This document shows positions 8,469 through 17,127 of a stretch of 64,000 nt of DNA, piece after piece. Numbering within the stretch: the first letter of the stretch is position 1; every line of letters begins with the position of its first letter. The stretch comes from Microbulbifer yueqingensis. Its GTDB lineage: Bacteria > Pseudomonadota > Gammaproteobacteria > Pseudomonadales > Cellvibrionaceae. A program made the translations under genes and the position numbers. The stretch spans positions 634,963 to 698,962 of the forward strand of contig NZ_FNFH01000001.1 of assembly GCF_900100355.1 (NCBI RefSeq), given 5' to 3'. The notes under the pieces are model-generated. The model was not told the DNA's origin. It saw only the letters and a list, made by a program, of their open reading frames with translations, and ran no database searches.

Positions 8469-9659
8469 TTACAGTGAGGCGCGGAAACCAAGGGTGGTGA
8501 GCGTGCGGTCGGCTTCCAGCCCGTCGATATTGGACTCGCGATCGAAGGTGGTCAGCTCGGCCTCCACGGTCAGCCAGCGGCGCATCTCGTAGTTGAAGCC
8601 CAGGGTGGCACCGGTGCGGGTCTCGTCGCGGTCGATACCCTCGTAGTCGGTATCGGCAGCGAAGTAGGCCACTTCGGTGGAGAAACGGTCGGCCCAGCTG
8701 TGGCCCCAGGCAATGCTGTGCTCTTCCACCACGGCGAAGTCACCGGTGCCGCGCGGCTCTTCAAAGCGGCGCTCGGTACCGAACTCGAACACGGTGTAGC
8801 TGAGCGGGTTCCAGCGCAGGCCCACTTCCCAGGCGGGAGTGGAGTAATCGTCGCGGCCGGCTTCGTCAAACTTCTTGCGACGTACGCCTACCTTGGCACT
8901 ACCGGTCACCATGGCGGAACCGCGCCACTCCATGCCCGCCAGCAGGTCGGTTTCGCTGCTGTCCAGCGACGAGCCGATGATCATCGGGGCATCGTAAGCA
9001 ATCTCGCGCTGGCGCGCTTCCAGCACGAAGCTGGAGCGGCTGCCCACGCGAGTCAGCAGGCGGCCGACGGCGTAGGTAGTGTCGCGGTCGGCAAAGTCCA
9101 GCTCGCTCTCGTCGTAATTGCGGCTGCGCTTACCCAGCTGCAGCTCCAGGTTGCCCTTGGCGGTATCGGTACCGTGGGTATAGAGGCCATTGATATCGGC
9201 CTCTTTATAGCGGAGCGGCTCGTCCAGCAGCTCGCCATAGCCCTGGGAGTAACCGGTACCGCGCTTCTCGTGGGTGTCGGCCAGGCTGCCGCTCAGTTCC
9301 AGTTGGTTGCGGGCGTTAAACTGCCACTCGGCACCTGCGTCCAGGAAGTGATCGGTAAAGTCGTCCTCGGCGCTGTCCTGGTACTTGCCAGTGGACAGGG
9401 TGTAACCCAGCGCGTAGGCAGACTTGTCGTTTTCGGCAGACAGCAGGAAGCTGGGGGTAAGGATGGTGGCCCAGCTCTCGATCGGGTCCTCGTCAGACAG
9501 GGCGACGTTATCGTCGTGGACAAAATCCAGGTTCACCGTGGGCGTAAACTGCACGCCGTTACCCAGGTCCATCGACGCGGGCTCCGACTCTGCCATTGCG
9601 TTACCCGCCCCCCACATGGCCAATACGCTGATGGCCGCAGACAACTTCAATTTGTTCAT
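8469..9659 (-). CDS. Outer-membrane beta-barrel protein of the exopolysaccharide locus
   Basis: 396 aa from the ATG at 9659 (MNKLKLSAAISVLAMWGAGNAMAES), which gives a proper signal peptide. The frame extends further upstream but those residues look non-coding. The mature part is rich in alternating hydrophobic and polar strands (NLDFVHDDNVALSDED, YALGYTLSTGKYQ, SFVLEARQREIAYD) and ends LTTLGFRASL, a terminal-strand pattern ending in a hydrophobic residue plus SL. This is the BBP2-like barrel often paired with short export proteins in EPS operons, where it probably supplies the outer-membrane pore. It lies 34 bp upstream of the export protein start. Family-level function is inference from context. 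Confidence 0.82.
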   Translation of the reverse strand: MNKLKLSAAISVLAMWGAGNAMAESEPASMDLGNGVQFTPTVNLDFVHDDNVALSDEDPIESWATILTPSFLLSAENDKSAYALGYTLSTGKYQDSAEDDFTDHFLDAGAEWQFNARNQLELSGSLADTHEKRGTGYSQGYGELLDEPLRYKEADINGLYTHGTDTAKGNLELQLGKRSRNYDESELDFADRDTTYAVGRLLTRVGSRSSFVLEARQREIAYDAPMIIGSSLDSSETDLLAGMEWRGSAMVTGSAKVGVRRKKFDEAGRDDYSTPAWEVGLRWNPLSYTVFEFGTERRFEEPRGTGDFAVVEEHSIAWGHSWADRFSTEVAYFAADTDYEGIDRDETRTGATLGFNYEMRRWLTVEAELTTFDRESNIDGLEADRTLTTLGFRASL

Positions 9660-9821
9660 TGTTTTTTCCCGAATATTCCCCAAATTGTCCGTTTTCTGTT
9701 CAACCCCAAAACAGACACGTGTCACAAAATTTAACATCGCAATTTAACAGTTTGCCCGCCGACTGGCCAGCAAATGTAAGCGCACGTAATGAATTCTTAA
9801 TGCTCACCGGCCAACTTTTGC

Positions 9822-11228
9822 TCAATAGGCATTACTGCCGGTAAAACCACGGAAAACCGTCATGAAAACAATGCGCAGGTCCAGCCACAGGGACCAGTTG
9901 CGGATGTAGTGCAGGTCGTGCTCCACCCGCTTGCTCATCTTTTCGACGGTTTCCGTCTCCCCGCGCCAGCCATTCACCTGCGCCCAGCCGGTAATACCCG
10001 GCTTCACCTTGTGGCGCAGCATGTAGCCGTCGACCAGTGCGCGGTACTGCTCGTTATGGGCCACCGCGTGCGGACGCGGGCCAACAATAGACATGCGCCC
10101 CTGCAGCACATTGAAAAACTGCGGCAGTTCGTCCAGTGACGTGCGGCGCAGGAAGCGGCCGAACGGCGTGATGCGCGCATCGTTGCGGCTGGCCTGCACG
10201 ACCTTGCTGCCGTTGTCCTGGGTGGTCATGGAGCGGAACTTCCACACCTTGATGGGACGCCCGTCCAGGCCGTAGCGGTGCTGCTTGAAGATCACCGGCC
10301 CCTTTGATGTCAGCTTGATACCAAGGGCAATCAGCAGCATCAGCGGTGAAATCAGTACAAGAATGACGGATGACAGCACCAGGTCCTCAAGACGCTTGAG
10401 CCAGCCATTCACCCCCTCAATCGGCGTGTCGTACAGGCTGAGCAGGCTGGTGCCACCCACGTGGTACCAGCGGGTATGCAGCAGGTTATTGAAGAACAGG
10501 TCGGTAACCAGGTGCACCGTGGCGGTGGTGTCGGCAAAGTCGCGCAGGATTTCCGCAATGCGCTCTTCCTCCCGCAGCGGCAGCGCGATATACACCAGGT
10601 CCAGCTCGCCGGCACGGGCAGCCGCCAGGGCATCCTGCACATCACCAAGAACCGGCAGGCCGGCCTTGTCCGCCGCCTCGCCACAGCAATTCGAACCCTG
10701 CACCCGATAGAATCCGCCCACGCGAATACCGTGGTGCGGCGCCGCGGCCATATCGCGGGCCAGCTTGGCGCCAGCTTCGGTAACGCCCAGGACCACCGCT
10801 GTGCGAGTGTTGTGGTCGCGGGAGCGCAGGAAAAACAGCAGGCGGCGGAAGACGTAGCGCCAGGCCGAGAGCAGGAAGAGCGTGGAGACAAACCAGCTAC
10901 CGATCACCAGGCGGGAGTAGCTCACGCCCTCCTTGGAGAAGTAACCGAGCACCAGCAGGCACGCACATACTGCGGCCCAGGCCGCCAGCGTCAGGCCCAG
11001 CATATGGGCGTAGGTGTCCGCCCGCCAGGAGCGGTAGAGCTCGACGGATTCGGCAAAAAAAGCAAACAGGACAGCGCCCAGCAGACCCACCACCAGCCAG
11101 TCGGTGGATAAAGGCTGGCCAAAATAGACGCACCAGAAAGCCAGCATGGACAGGATCAGTACCGCATCCAAAAGGCGGTACAGGGCCGCCAGGCTACTCT
11201 GGTGGCTGCGAATCAACCCCTGTGTCAC
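9822..11228 (-). CDS. Undecaprenyl-phosphate glucose-1-phosphate transferase, WcaJ/PssY type
   Basis: 468 aa, usual length for the family. Five predicted membrane helices lie in the first ~310 residues with a CoA-binding-like middle region (TAVVLGVTEAGAKLARDM). The C-terminal bacterial sugar transferase domain contains KLTSKGPVIFKQHRYGLDGRPIKVWKFRSM, LRRTSLDELPQFFNVLQGRMSIVGPRPH and HKVKPGITGWAQVNG. It starts the repeat unit by moving a hexose-1-phosphate, usually glucose, onto undecaprenyl phosphate at the cytoplasmic face. The start is GTG at 11228, supported by AGGGGG a few bases upstream. It begins the GC-rich export half of the locus. Confidence 0.93.
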   Translation of the reverse strand: MTQGLIRSHQSSLAALYRLLDAVLILSMLAFWCVYFGQPLSTDWLVVGLLGAVLFAFFAESVELYRSWRADTYAHMLGLTLAAWAAVCACLLVLGYFSKEGVSYSRLVIGSWFVSTLFLLSAWRYVFRRLLFFLRSRDHNTRTAVVLGVTEAGAKLARDMAAAPHHGIRVGGFYRVQGSNCCGEAADKAGLPVLGDVQDALAAARAGELDLVYIALPLREEERIAEILRDFADTTATVHLVTDLFFNNLLHTRWYHVGGTSLLSLYDTPIEGVNGWLKRLEDLVLSSVILVLISPLMLLIALGIKLTSKGPVIFKQHRYGLDGRPIKVWKFRSMTTQDNGSKVVQASRNDARITPFGRFLRRTSLDELPQFFNVLQGRMSIVGPRPHAVAHNEQYRALVDGYMLRHKVKPGITGWAQVNGWRGETETVEKMSKRVEHDLHYIRNWSLWLDLRIVFMTVFRGFTGSNAY

Positions 11229-11446
11229 AGCATCCCCCTAATAAACCCCGAAAAAAGGATTTCCCCAAAAATGTTCCCAAAAACCCGGCCTCCCCAGGCC
11301 GGCCTTGCAGCGGTCCCCACCGCTGCCCCCAAATTATTTTCAGCCCTTGCGGGCTCTTATCGGGAACGTGATACTGCCATAAATGTGACGAGGATCAAAT
11401 TATTAAAACAAACCTGATCGCAAAAAACTGCACCCCAGTACAACTT

Positions 11447-11809
11447 TTAATTCTTGTGGCGAAAATTCACCCTATCTATTACCCGGAATAAAAGCGCGAG
11501 CACAAAACCCGCGGCCACCCCCGAGGCATTCGCGGCCATGTCCACCAGTGAAGCCGTACGTCCCGGCAGCGCCCAGCCCTGCCACAGCTCAATACCAGCA
11601 CCCAGAAAAAGCAGGAAAGTCAGGCCTGGCAGCCACCAGCGCCGCGGGAAACCCAGCACCCATAAGACACTCAAGGTTGCAAAGGCCCCGAAATGCAATA
11701 TCAGGTCAAAATGGGAAACCACCTGCGGAACCGGCTGCGCTTTCAGGCCCGCGTAAAGCGCTGCAGCCAGCACCAATAAAAAAGAAACCCGGAACAAGGT
11801 TTGTAACAC
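11447..11809 (-). CDS. VanZ-family small membrane protein
   Basis: 120 aa with four hydrophobic segments (LFRVSFLLVLAAALYAGL, LHFGAFATLSVLWVLGF, LPGLTFLLFLGAGIELWQG and GVAAGFVLALLF) and the VanZ-like motif IELWQGWALPGRTASLVDMAANASGV. It starts at a GTG (11807-11809). Small VanZ-like proteins are common beside exopolysaccharide and O-antigen genes, but their role there is unknown. It lies 218 bp upstream of the WcaJ-like gene on the same strand, and the gap has no gene. Confidence 0.85.
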   Translation of the reverse strand: MLQTLFRVSFLLVLAAALYAGLKAQPVPQVVSHFDLILHFGAFATLSVLWVLGFPRRWWLPGLTFLLFLGAGIELWQGWALPGRTASLVDMAANASGVAAGFVLALLFRVIDRVNFRHKN

Positions 11810-12324
11810 GCCCTACCACTCCAGCGAACAGCTCCACAGAGCTTTTTGATTACAGCGCATTACGCCAATGCGACACGTCGGACTCGATTCGGTATCCAGG
11901 CTACCGGAGCCATCCCCTGCCACAGTGGTAACTGGATGCCGGCCTACGCCGGCATGACGAGCAACGCACTTAAACCACTCTCGTCATCCCGCTGGGCCTG
12001 CGCCCCGGCGACTCGTCAGAGCAGCGAAGCTCACGCCTGGATCCAGTCCCGCGAGGCCATCAGTAAGCTCAGAAAGTACCGGATATCACATTTATCCGGA
12101 GCACCCCAGGAAATAAACACCAACCCCGGTGTCGTCATCCCGCTGGGCCGTCATCCCGGCGTAGGCCGGGATCCAGTCTCACGGAACCATCAGTAAGCGC
12201 AGACATTTGGGGAGAGCGACATCCGCAGAATGCCTTGGGACATGAATCAAACCCGCGAATACTGATCCTCCAGCCGCACGATGTCATCCGCGGTTCTCGA
12301 TCACCAGGGACTCTTTTTAATCAT
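11810..12324. other. Intergenic junction between export genes and the AT-rich sugar-assembly genes
   Basis: No gene is supported. Three family-3 repeats lie here, at 11931-11960, 11981-12047 (long composite form) and 12131-12178. The region marks the boundary between GC-rich conserved EPS genes and the AT-rich variable block, which makes it a candidate recombination point. Confidence 0.65.
11931..12178. repeat. Three family-3 palindromic repeats, one in long composite form
   Basis: 11931-11960 is a short CTGGATGCCGGC..GCCGGCATGACG hairpin. 11981-12047 is the long form with GACTCGTCAGAGCAGCGAAG in the middle, matching 3818-3885. 12131-12178 joins a GTCATCCCGCTGGGCC arm to a complete GTCATCCCGGCGTAGGCCGGGATCCAGT hairpin. 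Confidence 0.75.
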
Positions 12325-13113
12325 CTATTTCTTCACTTCACTGACACCAGACTCACCTGAGTTAGCGCCATTTCTCAGCTGGCAGACTTTTTCACGTAAC
12401 AACAACCACGCGAACTGGGCATTGGTTACTAGGTAACGTTTCCACATACGGCGCGGCTCTTGGAGTACGCGATACAGCCACTCCAGTCCGGCGCCTTGCA
12501 TCCATTTGGGAGCACGTTTGACTTTCCCCGCGACCACATCGAAAGTACCGCCGACCCCCATGACGAAATTCGCCCCAAGCTCATCCCGCCATTTGTTAAT
12601 GAAGTTCTCTTTTTTGGGTGAGGTTATTGCTACAAAAAGCAGCTTTGCACCCGAAGCGCGTATCTTGTCGACTACAGCCCGCTCATCATCCCAGAAATAG
12701 CCATGGTGATAGCCCGCCACTATCAAGTCAGGGTTATCACAACCGACTTTTTCAGCCACCTTGGATACAACTTCTTCACGTGCACCAAGCAGGTAGACAG
12801 GTAAGCCACTTCGTGCCGCCATGGCAAGTAACTCATGAAAAAGGTCCACACCGGCAACTCGCTCGGGCACGTCGTGCCCACAAAAACGAGCTCCCCAGAC
12901 GACTCCCATTCCATCAATATTGATTATATCGCATGCGGTTACTGACTCAGCGAGAACTGGATCTTTTCGCATATTGATCATCTTCGCTACATTAACCACA
13001 ACATGCTGAACAAATAGGCCCGCCGAAACGCTTTCCTTGATTAGTTCCACAGTTTCACGCATCGTCATACAATGCATGCGACAATCTAAAAACTCTATTT
13101 CTTTTTGTTGCAT
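12325..13113 (-). CDS. WecG/TagA/CpsF-family glycosyltransferase
   Basis: 262 aa, normal family length (GT26). Key family segments are visible: VVVNVAKMINMRKDP, DIINIDGMGVVWGARF, ERVAGVDLF, PVYLLGAREEVV, LFVAITSPKKENFI and GVGGTFDVVAGKVKRAPKWMQGAGLEWLYR. Known members transfer UDP-ManNAcA (WecG) or UDP-ManNAc (TagA) to a lipid-linked sugar. Because wecB and wecC at the other end of the block make UDP-ManNAcA, this is a sensible ManNAcA transferase here, which is inference. The ATG is at 13113 and an 11 bp gap follows the SDR gene. It is the most downstream gene of the AT-rich block. Confidence 0.9.
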   Translation of the reverse strand: MQQKEIEFLDCRMHCMTMRETVELIKESVSAGLFVQHVVVNVAKMINMRKDPVLAESVTACDIINIDGMGVVWGARFCGHDVPERVAGVDLFHELLAMAARSGLPVYLLGAREEVVSKVAEKVGCDNPDLIVAGYHHGYFWDDERAVVDKIRASGAKLLFVAITSPKKENFINKWRDELGANFVMGVGGTFDVVAGKVKRAPKWMQGAGLEWLYRVLQEPRRMWKRYLVTNAQFAWLLLREKVCQLRNGANSGESGVSEVKK

Positions 13114-13124
13114 TGTATTCCCGA

Positions 13125-13847
13125 TTATTGCATGTATTGACCGCCGTTTACCGAAAAAGTCTCACCAGTAATAAAACTCGACTCATCGTGTATTAAAAAC
13201 CCAACGACACGAGCGACCTCACTTGGCGAGCCAAGGCGACCTACAGGGATCTTAGAGATAACTTTATTCAGAATAGCTTCGGGAATTGAAGCCATCATAT
13301 CGGTATCTATATAACCCGGCGCGACACAATTTACAGTGATGCCGTGCTTCGCCACTTCTAAAGCGAGAGATTTCGTAAATCCGACAATTCCAGCCTTTGC
13401 CGCAGAATAGTTTGTTTGTCCGTACTGACCTGAAAGACCATTGATAGAACCAATATTGACTATTCGACCAAACCCGCGGCGCTCCATGCTGTCAAGCACG
13501 GACCTACAGGTATTAAACACTGAATTCAAGTCCGTCTCGATAACATCCAGCCAAGCCGATGGCTCCATCTTCTTCAGTAAAGAGTCTCTCGTAATACCGG
13601 CATTATTAACTAAAATAGCGATATCTCCGAACTCCTCTGAGATACCCTGCATAGCTTCTTTTGTTTCCAAAAAATTAGAGGCATCAAACTTTACAGCTGG
13701 GATATCAAAATCTGACGTAAATTGAGAGGCAGCCGCCTCATCAGACCTATAACTGGCTACAACTTCATACCCAGAATCCTTAAGATACAGGCTGATAGCC
13801 TTTCCTATTCCACGCGTCCCGCCAGTTACAAGAGCCACCGCTGACAT
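13125..13847 (-). CDS. SDR-family reductase, FabG/PhaB (acetoacetyl-CoA reductase)-like
   Basis: 240 aa classical short-chain dehydrogenase. It has a TGGTRGIGKAIS cofactor loop, NNAGI, and catalytic Ser/Tyr/Lys in NIGSINGLSGQYGQTNYSAAKAG. The GQYGQTNYSAAKAG stretch and length resemble acetoacetyl-CoA reductase (PhaB) and FabG more than sugar-nucleotide SDRs, and the early YRSDE segment suggests NADPH. A GAGG site precedes the ATG at 13847. In this cluster it may make a 3-hydroxyacyl group used to decorate a sugar. See the finding on the acylation module. Confidence 0.85.
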   Translation of the reverse strand: MSAVALVTGGTRGIGKAISLYLKDSGYEVVASYRSDEAAASQFTSDFDIPAVKFDASNFLETKEAMQGISEEFGDIAILVNNAGITRDSLLKKMEPSAWLDVIETDLNSVFNTCRSVLDSMERRGFGRIVNIGSINGLSGQYGQTNYSAAKAGIVGFTKSLALEVAKHGITVNCVAPGYIDTDMMASIPEAILNKVISKIPVGRLGSPSEVARVVGFLIHDESSFITGETFSVNGGQYMQ

Positions 13848-13909
13848 TACTACCTCACTAAATTAATCAACATAAATCGACAACCAAAATCAGGGAGCAC
13901 TAATTCTCT

Positions 13910-14890
13910 TTAAAACGTCTCTAAATAGAGACCGCTCTCCTTGACCGCACTCAGCCATCTCCGAACCCTTCCTAATGAAAAGTTCGTAAGTGCTTTCGGG
14001 TGACCAATAACGACAAAGTAATTAGCGCCTCGCTTATATTCTTGCAAAAATGCTTTTTCCAAAAGAGAAGCCTTGTAGCCATCTATCGAGACGACTGTGC
14101 TTGACTTCCTAGCCAACAACTCGAGGGTGTCAACCTTACTTTTGGCGATAGCCACACCATCGCCAAACGACTTATCTTTCAAATCCTTTCTCAAGATTCT
14201 TCTTGTAGCAAATTTCCAATAAAATATCGGAGAGACCTCTATCGATGAGATCGGAATTTCCAAAAATCGACCACTGTTATCGACCGTGCAAGGATCATCT
14301 TCGAACCGCCACGGCCCCTCTTCCGGCACCTCCCTGAAATCGAATCGATGTGTTCTGGATTTGGAGTAGCCACCCCGATATACAGTACTATCAGTAACAA
14401 CTCCCTCTCGATATAGAGCGTCGGAGATGTGAGAGAATGGCTGTATGCACCACCCCCCGGCCCTGTAAACCGTGACTTTATCTGCCAAATGCGAGTTCAA
14501 CTCCTGGACGGACTCTGAAATTAGAGATGACGCAGCCTCCTTATCCCACAAAGAAAATCGATACCTATTGGTATTTAGCGTCCAGCTATCTTTTGTCCAA
14601 TTACTATCGTTCCAGTGCGGGTGCAAATGAAGCTGAATTTGGTGACCGCGAGCCTCCAAGCTCTTAATATGGTCTACCACAAGTTCATAATCAGCTTTAA
14701 GAATCGACGAGCCAGCCTTTAATTTCTTCAGACGAAGCAAATATGTTGCGTCAACGAAAAATACAGCTTTCCAGCCAAATTCATCGAGCACAGCGATCAA
14801 CTTTTCGGATGCGGTTACCAACGAAGCCTCTGGCGTGCCAACCTTGCGCCCAAAAAAAAGTTCATAATCTAACGTCAACAAGATGCGCAT
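13910..14890 (-). CDS. Polysaccharide deacetylase-like (NodB-fold) protein
   Basis: 326 aa. It begins MRILLTLDYELFFGR, a variant of the CE4 TFDD metal-binding motif (D8), and carries a histidine-rich HLHPHWND near residue 97 that would supply the other metal ligands. YRAGGWCIQP corresponds to the motif-3 region, and the C-terminus has YFVVIGHPKALT. CE4 enzymes remove N-acetyl groups from sugars. In this locus it may free an amino group later re-acylated by the neighbouring acyltransferase, which is inference. The gene is AT-rich like its neighbours. It is separated by 9 bp from the acyltransferase upstream and by 62 bp from the SDR downstream. Confidence 0.72.
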   Translation of the reverse strand: MRILLTLDYELFFGRKVGTPEASLVTASEKLIAVLDEFGWKAVFFVDATYLLRLKKLKAGSSILKADYELVVDHIKSLEARGHQIQLHLHPHWNDSNWTKDSWTLNTNRYRFSLWDKEAASSLISESVQELNSHLADKVTVYRAGGWCIQPFSHISDALYREGVVTDSTVYRGGYSKSRTHRFDFREVPEEGPWRFEDDPCTVDNSGRFLEIPISSIEVSPIFYWKFATRRILRKDLKDKSFGDGVAIAKSKVDTLELLARKSSTVVSIDGYKASLLEKAFLQEYKRGANYFVVIGHPKALTNFSLGRVRRWLSAVKESGLYLETF

Positions 14891-14899
14891 AAATATAAC

Positions 14900-15838
14900 C
14901 TACTGAAAAAAGGAAAGCGCATTCCGCACCCCCTCTTCTTGCTTCGAATCTAGTCTTACACGCCCGTAAATAGAGTGACCTTGCAACAGCATGGACAAAA
15001 GTGTGTGAGTCATCCGCCTAGCGTCTAACAAAGAAACTTCCGAGTCACCGAGCCGATATGTTTCAATCGCACCAGAGTCAATCAGGAACGTCCTTGAAAT
15101 TTCGCAGTCACGCCGTGAAGAAAGCCGTAAATTATGCGCCCTTGTCTCTACAGCTACATCTAGTAGGTCCGACTTACATCGAATCCTAAATACTTTATCG
15201 GAATAAACTTTAAAGGGGAGAAAATCCAAAATCATATCTTCATAAACATGGAAGTTGGTAACCGAGTTAAGACCTACACCAAACATCAATATTTTACCGC
15301 CTCGTTCCACGAGCTTCCGATATGGACTACATTGATCGAATGGCGTCTTCCCTTTGTAGTGCTCTTCTACATAAAGAGAGCTATCCTGCCCTACGGCGAC
15401 AACAGAATGGCTCGGATGCAAGCTACGCACGCAATGCTCGTTCTTCAAAACTAAATTTGATACCGCACCCATGCAATTCCTAGCAGAAGCAAGATCAAAT
15501 TCTCTTAAAGATTCCAAATAGTCACTTGCCATACCAGTAAAAGGTAGCGCTGGTGCAAGCAAAGTACACCTATTTTTTTGAGAATTCTCTAGTAGGAAGC
15601 CTGTGACAGCCACCGCCCCCCCTTCAATCTTTCCAATGTTAGACATAGAAGAATGAACAAGTAGATCGCTATCCAATTTAAAGCGCTGCAGAACAGACTG
15701 CCACTCTTCCCAGCTCACGAAAACTCTTTCCTTACGCTTTCGCGCTGCTTTAATCTTTAAATTTATTCTTTCTTTATCGATTCTATCTCGTAGAAAACGA
15801 GGGAAATATGGCTTCATTTGCTTAATTATTTTTCTCAC
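14900..15838 (-). CDS. AAC(3)-fold N-acyltransferase of the polysaccharide locus
   Basis: 312 aa. The Antibiotic_NAT (aminoglycoside 3-N-acetyltransferase) fold is recognisable from LLVHSSMSNIGKIEGGAVAVTGFLL, LLAPALPFTGMA, LHPSHSVVAVG, TPFDQCSPYRKLVERGGKILMFGVGLNSVTNFH. The HPSHS histidine and the PF..CSPY loop are present. In polysaccharide loci such proteins acylate an amino sugar using acyl-CoA. A resistance role is unlikely here. The start is a GTG at 15838 with GGAGG six bases upstream, overlapping the preceding gene by about 17 bp. Confidence 0.8.
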   Translation of the reverse strand: MRKIIKQMKPYFPRFLRDRIDKERINLKIKAARKRKERVFVSWEEWQSVLQRFKLDSDLLVHSSMSNIGKIEGGAVAVTGFLLENSQKNRCTLLAPALPFTGMASDYLESLREFDLASARNCMGAVSNLVLKNEHCVRSLHPSHSVVAVGQDSSLYVEEHYKGKTPFDQCSPYRKLVERGGKILMFGVGLNSVTNFHVYEDMILDFLPFKVYSDKVFRIRCKSDLLDVAVETRAHNLRLSSRRDCEISRTFLIDSGAIETYRLGDSEVSLLDARRMTHTLLSMLLQGHSIYGRVRLDSKQEEGVRNALSFFQ

Positions 15839-17006
15839 TCTTGACCTCCATTAGGTAAGTAGCCATCGCATAAAACATCCAGGCCTGGGACCAACGCATA
15901 TATGGGATTTTTGACGTAAAGAAGCTATTGATTTGATAGTAGAAAAAACCGTCATCAGACTGCATATTTTCGATAGTCCACCCCAAAACTCTATCGATAA
16001 TCGCACGATGTTCTTGGAAGCGACCAAGTTTAGACAGCGTAATTACTAGCTGTGCGGGCGAATGAACATCGATTGGGTATGTCGAATTATTGTAATATTT
16101 CGGGACTCCTGCATTTGTAAAAAAATTATCAATGTAGTAACTCAGCCCTTTATCAACAACAGCAGCGAATCCTCGATCGCCGGTATATTTTTGATAATCG
16201 TGAATACACTCAATGTTGTATCCACTATGAAAGCCGTCAACCCACTGATGGAAGGAAAGAGGACTATATGGCCAAGAGCCATCCGATTTTTGGCCGCCAC
16301 ACACGTATCTAATTGCGCGCTCGGAAAATTCTAGTAACTTAGGGTCATTAGTGTAGCGGTAGAGCCTAGAGAGAAATCTTGCGGCTAACGCGGTAGCATT
16401 GTAGACAGCAGAATTGTCGTAAACCGTATATGAGACAGATATCGAACCATCAGGATACTCTACTTGGTTCAAATCATTTAAAATAAATGGTGCTATATCA
16501 CTAGCTTCACGTAACGCTGCTTTATTTCCAGCCAGCTCGTAAAAATCCAACAGGCCATTCCCAATATAAGTAGAGGCGACAACTTGGGGCGCCCCAAACG
16601 GCTGAAAGAACGCCTTTGTTTGCCAGTACCCAGGGAACCCCCAACAGTTCCCACTATAGCCATCCGTCTTTTGAGAAAGGATTAACTCAAATAGCCTATT
16701 ACAACAATCTAAATCAGCATTGGACCTGGAAATACTATATATCCGAGCATAGCCAGCCAGAAGAAGCCCCAAGCCCTTTGGGATGTATTTTTTATCTATC
16801 CCAAGGACTCTGCGAAAATCAATTGGTGAGCGTTTTATCAGCTGCTGAACAAGAAGTCGAAAAAACCGGTACCGAAAAAAAACGGTATTATTAAATCTAC
16901 CGGATAACCCGTCGAAAGGATCGTTGCCCCGATAGCCTTCCCGTTCAACATAGTTTCGCAATTTGCCAAAGCTAGTTTCAATCAGATCACTATTAGCCGT
17001 ACTCAT
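15822..17006 (-). CDS. Unknown polysaccharide-locus protein, probably alpha/alpha-toroid fold
   Basis: 394 aa from the ATG at 17006 (MSTANSDLIETSFGKL), which has AAGGA five bases upstream. The frame extends to a TTG at 17036 without a good site. It has no signal peptide and no membrane helix. Spaced aromatic-rich helical repeats (GLLLAGYARIYSIS, GNGLLDFYELAGN, GLSYYIDNFF) with DGSWPYSP, DGYSGNCWGFPGYWQ and HSGYNIECIHDYQKYTG look like the (alpha/alpha)6 toroids of glycoside hydrolases, lyases or epimerases. I do not recognise a specific family or catalytic pair. Context says it acts on, or helps build, the cell-surface polymer from the cytoplasm. Confidence 0.7.
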   Translation of the reverse strand: MSTANSDLIETSFGKLRNYVEREGYRGNDPFDGLSGRFNNTVFFRYRFFRLLVQQLIKRSPIDFRRVLGIDKKYIPKGLGLLLAGYARIYSISRSNADLDCCNRLFELILSQKTDGYSGNCWGFPGYWQTKAFFQPFGAPQVVASTYIGNGLLDFYELAGNKAALREASDIAPFILNDLNQVEYPDGSISVSYTVYDNSAVYNATALAARFLSRLYRYTNDPKLLEFSERAIRYVCGGQKSDGSWPYSPLSFHQWVDGFHSGYNIECIHDYQKYTGDRGFAAVVDKGLSYYIDNFFTNAGVPKYYNNSTYPIDVHSPAQLVITLSKLGRFQEHRAIIDRVLGWTIENMQSDDGFFYYQINSFFTSKIPYMRWSQAWMFYAMATYLMEVKSEKNN

Positions 17007-17127
17007 AGCTTCCTTTTCACAACGTCGAGACACCAAGAAAGAACAAAATGTTCTAAATTAATCAGCGCATCCTCCAGAGAGGGGACTTTAGCGCGCCATT
17101 AATAGCATTAAAAATAAATTATAAAAC

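Noticed and set aside
14900..15838. Aminoglycoside resistance gene (AAC(3))
   Set aside because: The fold is AAC(3)-like, but the gene lies inside a polysaccharide locus and is overlapped by sugar-assembly genes, which points to acylation of a sugar.
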